Positions 59,123 through 64,000 of a stretch of DNA of 64,000 nucleotides are shown piece by piece. Within the stretch, counting starts at the first letter, position 1; every line of letters starts with the position of its first letter. Made by a program: the position numbers and the translations under genes. The notes below the pieces were generated by a model. It was not told where the DNA came from. It searched no databases and saw only the letters and a program-made list of their open reading frames with translations. The stretch lies in NCBI RefSeq assembly GCF_001592125.1, contig NZ_BCWI01000001.1:434001-498000 (forward strand), written 5' to 3'. The stretch is from Microbacterium hominis NBRC 15708. Lineage in GTDB: Bacteria; Actinomycetota; Actinomycetes; Actinomycetales; Microbacteriaceae.

Positions 59123-62100
59123 GAGTCTGCTCCGATCCGGGTGACGGCCACCGTGAAGGCGCCGGTGTTGGCATAGGTGCCCGCGGCGATCAGCGCGGTG
59201 TGGTCGGCGTCGATCGTTTCGGCCGCGGCGAGCACCGACCCCTCGCCGAGCAGCGCCGTGCCGTCGGGATCGACCACGGCGTAGTCGAGGGCGAGCGTCT
59301 CCCCCGCGACATCCGCCGCCCCGAACGCCGACGCCACCGCGTCGGCATCCTCGCGCGCCTCGAACAGCAGCTGCAGGCGGATGCGGTCGCTCACGTCGAA
59401 CCCGGCCGCCTTGCGGGTGTCCTGCACGGCGCGGATCGTGTCGCGGGCGAGCCCTTCGGCCTCCAGCTCGGGCGTGGTCGTCGTATCCAGCAGCACGAAC
59501 CCGCCCTGGCGGTCGGCCGCGCCCGGAAGCACGGCGAGCGCCTCCCCCTCGGGACGCCCCGCCGTCTCGAGCACCAGGTCGTACTCGCCCGGCTCGAGGG
59601 CGATGCCGCCGACCGTCACGACGCCGTCGTGCTCGCTCCACTCGCCGGCGCGCGCGGCGCCGATGACCTGCTGCACCTGCTTGCCGAGGCGGGGGCCGGC
59701 GGCACGCGCGTTCACCGAGAGGCGGTGCGTGATGCCGAACTCCGCGGCGGTGCCGGCCTCCAGCTCCACCAGTTCCACGGCCTTGACGTTCAGCTCCTCG
59801 CGGACGATGTCCTCGAACTGCGCCAGGGCGCGCGCGTCGGGCACGACGACCGTGAGACGCGGAAGCGGCAGGCGCACCCGCTTGCCCTCCTTCTTGCGGA
59901 GCGCGTTCGCGACGCTGGACACCTCGCGCACGGCGTCCATCGCCGTGCGGATGTCGGTGGCGGCGGGGAACGCGTCGGCGTCGGGCCAGTCCTCCAGGTG
60001 CACGCTGCGGCCCCCGGTGAGCCCCTGCCAGACGCGCTCGGAGACGAGCGGGATCAGCGGTGCGGCGACGCGCGTGAGCGTCTCGAGCACCGTGTACAGA
60101 GTGTCGAAGGCCTCGGTCGACGTCTCGTCGTCGGTCACCCCGACCCAGAACCGGTCGCGCGAGCGACGCACGTACCAGTTGGTGAGCGCCTCCGCGAAGT
60201 CGCGGAGCTTCGCCGCGGCCGTCGTCGAGTCGAGCTGTTCGAGGTCGGCGGCGACACCGCGCACGAGGTCGCCGGTGAGGGCGAGGATGTAGCGGTCCAG
60301 CACGTTCGTCGAGTCGGTGCGCCAGCGCGCCTCGTATCCGTCGGCGGTCGCGGCGTTCGCATAAGTCGCGAAGAAGTACCACGTGTTCCACAGCGGCAGC
60401 AGGAACTCGCGGACGCCCGCGCGGATGCCCTCCTCCGTGACGATCAGGTTGCCGCCGCGCAGCACCGACGAGGCCATGAGGAACCAGCGCATCGCGTCGG
60501 AGCCGTCGCGATCGAACACCTCGCTGACGTCGGGGTAGTTGCGCAGCGACTTGCTCATCTTCTGGCCGTCGCTGCCGAGCACGATGCCGTGGCAGGCGAC
60601 GCCCGTGAAGGCGGGCCGGTCGAACAGCGCGCCGGAGAGCACGTGCATGACGTAGAACCAGCCACGCGTCTGACCGATGTACTCCACGATGAAGTCGGCC
60701 GGCGCGTGCTCGTCGAACCACTCGCGGTTCTCGAACGGATAGTGCACCTGCGCGTAGGGCATCGAGCCCGAGTCGAACCACACGTCGAACACGTCCTCGA
60801 TGCGGCGCATCGTGCTCTGTCCGGTCGGGTCGTCGGGGTTGGGCCGGGTCAGCTCGTCGATGTACGGACGGTGCAGATCGACCTCGCCCTGCGCATTGCG
60901 CGGAAGGCGTCCGAAGTCCTGCTCCAGCTCGGCCAGAGATCCGTAGACGTCGACCCGCGGGTACTCCGGGTCATCGCTGCGCCAGACCGGGATCGGCGAG
61001 CCCCAGAAGCGGTTGCGGCTGATGGACCAGTCGCGCGCCCCCTCGAGCCACTTGCCGAACTGGCCGTGCTTGACGTTCTCCGGTGCCCAGGTGATCTGCT
61101 CGTTGAGCTCGATGAGCCGGTCCTTGATCGCGGTCACGCGCACGAACCAGCTGGAGACGGCCTTGTAGATCAGAGGGTTCCGGCACCGCCAGCAGTGCGG
61201 GTAGGAGTGCTCGTAGGAAGCCTCGCGCAGCAGTCGTCCCTCCGCGCGCAGCAGCCGGATCAGCGGACGGTTCGCGTCCATCCAGAGCTCGCCGGCCACG
61301 TCCGCGACCTGGGGCAGGAAGCGTCCGCCGTCGTCCAGGCTCATGATGAGCGGGATGCCGGCGGCCTCGGTGATCCGCTGGTCGTCCTCGCCGTAGGCGG
61401 GCGCCTGGTGCACGATGCCCGTGCCGTCGGTGGTGCTCACGTAGTCGTCGACGAGGATGCGCCAGGCCGTGCCGGTCCCCCACACCTCAGCATCCGCGTA
61501 GTAGTCGAACAGGCGGTCGTAGTGCACGTCCGCGAGCTCCGCGCCCCGGATCGTCCTCTCCACCGCTTCGGCCGCATCGGCGGCGTTCTCGTAGCCGAGG
61601 TCCTTCGCGTAGCCGCCGAGGAGGTCGGAGGCGAGCAGGTAGCGGTGCGCCGTGGCGCCTTCGTCGTCGCCGGATGCCGGGACGTCGGCGGCGCCCTGCG
61701 GCCCACCGGGGACCACGACGTACTCGATCTCGGGCCCGACGGCCAGAGCGAGGTTGGTCGGGAGGGTCCAGGGGGTGGTCGTCCACGCGAGGGCGCGGAC
61801 GCCGGTGAGCCCGAGGCTCTCCGCCTTCACCCCGACGAGCGGGAAGGTGACGGTGACCGACGGGTCCTGACGCATCTTGTAGACGTCGTCGTCCATCCGC
61901 AGCTCGTGGTTGGACAGCGGCGTCTCGTCGCGCCAGCAGTAGGGCAGCACGCGGTGGCCCTCGTAGGCGAGCCCCTTGTCCCACAGACCCTTGAAGGCCC
62001 ACAGCACCGACTCCATGTAGCCCGTGTCGAGCGTCTTGTAGCCGCGCTCGAAGTCGACCCAGCGCGCCTGGCGGGTGACGTAGTCCTCCCACTGCTGCGT

Positions 62101-62541
62101 GTACTCGAGCACCGACTCGCGCGCCTTCGCGTTGAAGGCGGCGATCCCCATCTGCTCGATCTCGCTCTTCTCGGTGATGCCGAGCTGCTTCATGGCCTCG
62201 AGCTCGGCGGGAAGGCCGTGCGTGTCCCACCCGAAGACGCGGTCGACCTTCTTGCCGCGCATCGTCTGGAAGCGCGGGAAGAGGTCCTTGGCGTACCCGG
62301 TGAGCAGGTGCCCGTAGTGCGGAAGGCCGTTGGCGAAGGGCGGGCCGTCGTAGAAGACCCACTCCTCGGCGCCTTCACGACGGGCGATCGACGCCCGGAA
62401 CGTGTCGTCGCGCGACCAGAAGTCGAGGATGTCGCGCTCGATCTCGGGGAATCGCGGGCTCGGCGACACCTCGGCGGCGGGCCCGAAGGCGCTCGCGCCG
62501 TCGGCGGTGGGGGCGCTCGTCGAAGGGCGGGGGTAGGTCAT
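59119..62541 (-). CDS. ileS: Isoleucyl-tRNA synthetase, eukaryote-like (type 2) form
   Basis: Class I synthetase charging tRNA-Ile. The 1140-residue protein has the HIGH motif as HYGH (75-78, in [14 protein letters not shown]), an editing domain with [11 protein letters not shown], the KMSKS motif in [12 protein letters not shown] (about 657), and a long C-terminal region with [17 protein letters not shown], the SLRNYP context and the length match IleRS type 2, the group that includes mupirocin-tolerant enzymes, rather than the E. coli type. A T-box controls it. Confidence 0.95.
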   Translation of the reverse strand: MTYPRPSTSAPTADGASAFGPAAEVSPSPRFPEIERDILDFWSRDDTFRASIARREGAEEWVFYDGPPFANGLPHYGHLLTGYAKDLFPRFQTMRGKKVDRVFGWDTHGLPAELEAMKQLGITEKSEIEQMGIAAFNAKARESVLEYTQQWEDYVTRQARWVDFERGYKTLDTGYMESVLWAFKGLWDKGLAYEGHRVLPYCWRDETPLSNHELRMDDDVYKMRQDPSVTVTFPLVGVKAESLGLTGVRALAWTTTPWTLPTNLALAVGPEIEYVVVPGGPQGAADVPASGDDEGATAHRYLLASDLLGGYAKDLGYENAADAAEAVERTIRGAELADVHYDRLFDYYADAEVWGTGTAWRILVDDYVSTTDGTGIVHQAPAYGEDDQRITEAAGIPLIMSLDDGGRFLPQVADVAGELWMDANRPLIRLLRAEGRLLREASYEHSYPHCWRCRNPLIYKAVSSWFVRVTAIKDRLIELNEQITWAPENVKHGQFGKWLEGARDWSISRNRFWGSPIPVWRSDDPEYPRVDVYGSLAELEQDFGRLPRNAQGEVDLHRPYIDELTRPNPDDPTGQSTMRRIEDVFDVWFDSGSMPYAQVHYPFENREWFDEHAPADFIVEYIGQTRGWFYVMHVLSGALFDRPAFTGVACHGIVLGSDGQKMSKSLRNYPDVSEVFDRDGSDAMRWFLMASSVLRGGNLIVTEEGIRAGVREFLLPLWNTWYFFATYANAATADGYEARWRTDSTNVLDRYILALTGDLVRGVAADLEQLDSTTAAAKLRDFAEALTNWYVRRSRDRFWVGVTDDETSTEAFDTLYTVLETLTRVAAPLIPLVSERVWQGLTGGRSVHLEDWPDADAFPAATDIRTAMDAVREVSSVANALRKKEGKRVRLPLPRLTVVVPDARALAQFEDIVREELNVKAVELVELEAGTAAEFGITHRLSVNARAAGPRLGKQVQQVIGAARAGEWSEHDGVVTVGGIALEPGEYDLVLETAGRPEGEALAVLPGAADRQGGFVLLDTTTTPELEAEGLARDTIRAVQDTRKAAGFDVSDRIRLQLLFEAREDADAVASAFGAADVAGETLALDYAVVDPDGTALLGEGSVLAAAETIDADHTALIAAGTYANTGAFTVAVTRIGADS

Positions 62542-62544
62542 GTC

Positions 62545-62762
62545 ACTCCAGCAGGGGCTCGTGCATCGTGTGAATCGTGCAGTCTTCCTGCGAGGACGAT
62601 CATGCGACCGCGGTACCACCCCGCTTGCCGACGCGCGAGGCGGCGGCCACTCGTACTGCGGCTGTGACGGGCCTGCCCCGCGCGGTTCTAGCGGCCCCGT
62701 GAGGGACTTTCTTCCGCGAGCTCCCCGGTGATGGCCGGATCGTTGCTGATCAGCCCATCATA
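62545..62762 (-). promoter_or_regulatory. tRNA-Ile-sensing T-box riboswitch of ileS (short Stem I, translational type) with promoter
   Basis: On the minus strand a TATGAT -10 (62762-62757) precedes a leader of about 205 nt. The T-box core GGGGTGGTACCGCGG is at about 62622-62608. An upstream small hairpin CCGG-CCATCA-CCGG presents ATC (62732-62730) as the likely Ile specifier; there is no room for the long Stem I of Firmicutes. The ribosome site GGAG (62549-62546) sits in CCTGCTGGAG, which can pair with an upstream CTCGCAGG, so uncharged tRNA-Ile would free the ribosome site rather than prevent termination. Confidence 0.88.
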
Positions 62763-62771
62763 CCGTCCGCG

Positions 62772-62777
62772 TAGGCT
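62772..62777 (+). promoter_or_regulatory. Leaderless -10 (TAGGCT) for the pentapeptide-like gene
   Basis: TAGGCT ends 6 nt before ATG 62784. It lies 10 nt from the oppositely directed ileS -10, so the two promoters share polymerase footprint space. Confidence 0.55.
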
Positions 62778-62783
62778 CGAGGC

Positions 62784-63443
62784 ATGGCCGCGCGCTCCCG
62801 CACCCCTCTCGCCCCTCGCACGGGAGCCCCCGACCTGCCGGCGGTGCTCGAGGAGGTCTCCGCCGTCCATGCCCGCGACGACCTGCTCGGCGTCGCGCTG
62901 GTCGGCCTCGGCGGCGACGTGGATGCCGCGCACGCCCGCATCGGCGAGTCGCGTCTGGCCGGGGCGACGGTGGGTCATCTCGATCTCACCGGCACGACGC
63001 TCGTCGATGTGGCCGTCGACGACCTGCGGGCCGTCGAAGTCATCGCCCGCGACGGCACCTGGCGCAACGTCGAGATCTCCGGCGGCCGCATCGCGACGCT
63101 CGACGGACTCCGTGCGCGCTGGGACAGCGTGGTGCTGCGCGGTGTGCACGTCGATTACCTGTCGCTTCCCTCGGCGGAGGTGACGGACGTGCTCTTCGTC
63201 GACTGCCGGTTCGGGACGATCGACCTCCCCGAGGGCCGGCTGACGCGCGTGGCGTTCCAGGGATGCCGGGCCGACGAGGTCGACACCCGCGGTCTCCGCG
63301 CCGCCGATCTCGACCTGCGCGGCCTCGAGGCGTTGTCCTTCACCGATGCGCGCTCCCTGACGGGTGCCTGGCTCGAACCCCGACAGGCGGAACTGCACGC
63401 GGCGACGTTCGCCCAGGCCCTCGGCATCCGGATCGCGACGTGA
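62784..63443 (+). CDS. Pentapeptide-repeat-like right-handed helix protein
   Basis: A 219-residue soluble protein with loosely five-residue periodic sequence (SRLAGATVGHLDLTGTTLVD, LRGLEALSFTDARSLTGAWL) and no catalytic motif. This fits a degenerate pentapeptide or beta-helix fold; function unknown. The GNAT gene starts within its stop codon (GTGA overlap), so the two are co-translated. Confidence 0.7.
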   Translation: MAARSRTPLAPRTGAPDLPAVLEEVSAVHARDDLLGVALVGLGGDVDAAHARIGESRLAGATVGHLDLTGTTLVDVAVDDLRAVEVIARDGTWRNVEISGGRIATLDGLRARWDSVVLRGVHVDYLSLPSAEVTDVLFVDCRFGTIDLPEGRLTRVAFQGCRADEVDTRGLRAADLDLRGLEALSFTDARSLTGAWLEPRQAELHAATFAQALGIRIAT

Positions 63444-64000
63444 TCCTCGCGACCCCACGCCTGGAGCTCCGCGAGATGACCGACGACGAGCTGCCGGCCC
63501 TTCGACGGATTCTCCAGGATCCGCAAGCCATGCGCGCTTATGAGGGCGCGTTCTCCGAGGAGGAGACGAGGCAGTGGCTCGATCGCCAGGTGCGGCGCTA
63601 CCACGACGACGGTCACGGCCTGTGGGCCGTCGTCCACCGCGATTCCGGCGAGATGATCGGCCAGTGCGGCGTCACGCGTCAGCGCATCGACCTGGACGAG
63701 GTCGTGGAGGTCGGTTACCTCTTCGAACGGGCGCACTGGCACCGCGGGTATGCCGTCGAGGCGGCGTCGGCATGCCGCGACTGGGCCTTCGCCACCCTGC
63801 CGATCGACGAGCTGTACGCGAAGGTGCGGGCGACGAACGTGGCCTCCATGAACGTCGCGATCCGGCTGGGCATGACGGTCCGGCGCACCTTCACGACGCA
63901 CTACCGCGGCGTCGACATGCCGCACCTCGCCTTCGCCGTCGATCGCGCGAGCTGGAGGCGCGGCGCGGTCGCGTCGTCACGCGCCGACCGATCGCGAGGA
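63440..64000 (+). CDS. GNAT N-acetyltransferase, RimJ/RimL type (3' end beyond the window)
   Basis: The plus strand is open from GTG 63440 to the window end (187 codons). The start TPRLELREMTDDELPALRRIL and GYLFERAHWHRGYAVEAASA (acetyl-CoA loop as HWHRGYA) and NVASMNVAIRLGM are typical of ribosomal-protein or general RimJ/L-like acetyltransferases. The domain appears complete; the few remaining residues are outside. Substrate unknown. Confidence 0.87.
   Translation, partial: MILATPRLELREMTDDELPALRRILQDPQAMRAYEGAFSEEETRQWLDRQVRRYHDDGHGLWAVVHRDSGEMIGQCGVTRQRIDLDEVVEVGYLFERAHWHRGYAVEAASACRDWAFATLPIDELYAKVRATNVASMNVAIRLGMTVRRTFTTHYRGVDMPHLAFAVDRASWRRGAVASSRADRSRG

Noticed and set aside
59200..62667. 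Plus-strand open frame of about 1150 codons opposite ileS (and similar ones opposite leuS, comEC, leuA and dgt)
   Set aside because: Composition is typical of antisense shadows and no motif is recognisable; the opposite-strand genes are certain.

Overview
The window is high-GC (roughly 70% by eye) actinobacterial chromosome. Protein sequences, the actinobacterial 2-isopropylmalate synthase, a T-box-controlled ileS, an LAxTG-type wall-sorting signal and the conserved gene order all point to Microbacteriaceae, most likely Microbacterium or a close relative. It is mostly housekeeping core genome on the minus strand. I see no rRNA, insertion sequence, prophage or CRISPR array.

Left part (1-12.2 kb): an exporter-like DMT protein diverges from def, followed by tRNA-Asn and a lone, catalytically odd ABC ATPase. 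Next come dnaG, dgt and dusB in one tight unit, a glutathione peroxidase whose C-terminus is replaced by repeat DNA, a DsbA/FrnE-like protein, uppS with recO, a TRIC-type membrane protein, and leuA behind a 16-codon leucine leader peptide. Two copies of one palindromic intergenic repeat family sit between convergent gene pairs at about 7.0 and 10.1 kb.

Middle (12.2-44.4 kb): a long minus-strand stress, translation and RNA-maturation block runs lepA, DUF1990, hemW, [CIRCE] hrcA, dnaJ, rsmE, HIT, phoH, ybeY, a CorC-like protein, era and an oxidoreductase, with many 1-4 nt stop/start overlaps. A 1578-residue secreted, wall-anchored nuclease plus 5'-nucleotidase follows on the plus strand, then an alpha/beta hydrolase overlapping an MFS gene, rpsT, holA with comEC/comEA (DNA uptake), leuS, pabB, dedA, an App1-like phosphatase, a YedK/HMCES protein and a complete GlcNAc-type PTS permease.

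Right part (44.4-64 kb): an M23 peptidase is followed by a visibly less GC-rich 1 kb stretch with one unknown small membrane protein next to tRNA-Ala. Then comes the classical minus-strand order ileS-folC-DUF4233-ndk ... rne ... rplU-rpmA-obg-proB-proA-small protein-nadD-membrane protein-rsfS. ileS is preceded by a T-box. The right edge has a pentapeptide-like protein overlapping a truncated GNAT acetyltransferase gene.

Two signals run through the whole window. One is a TAnnnT -10 hexamer placed 6-7 nt before start codons, implying widespread leaderless mRNAs. The other is the octamer GGATGCCG/CGGCATCC, strongly over-represented in several reading frames and in intergenic DNA.
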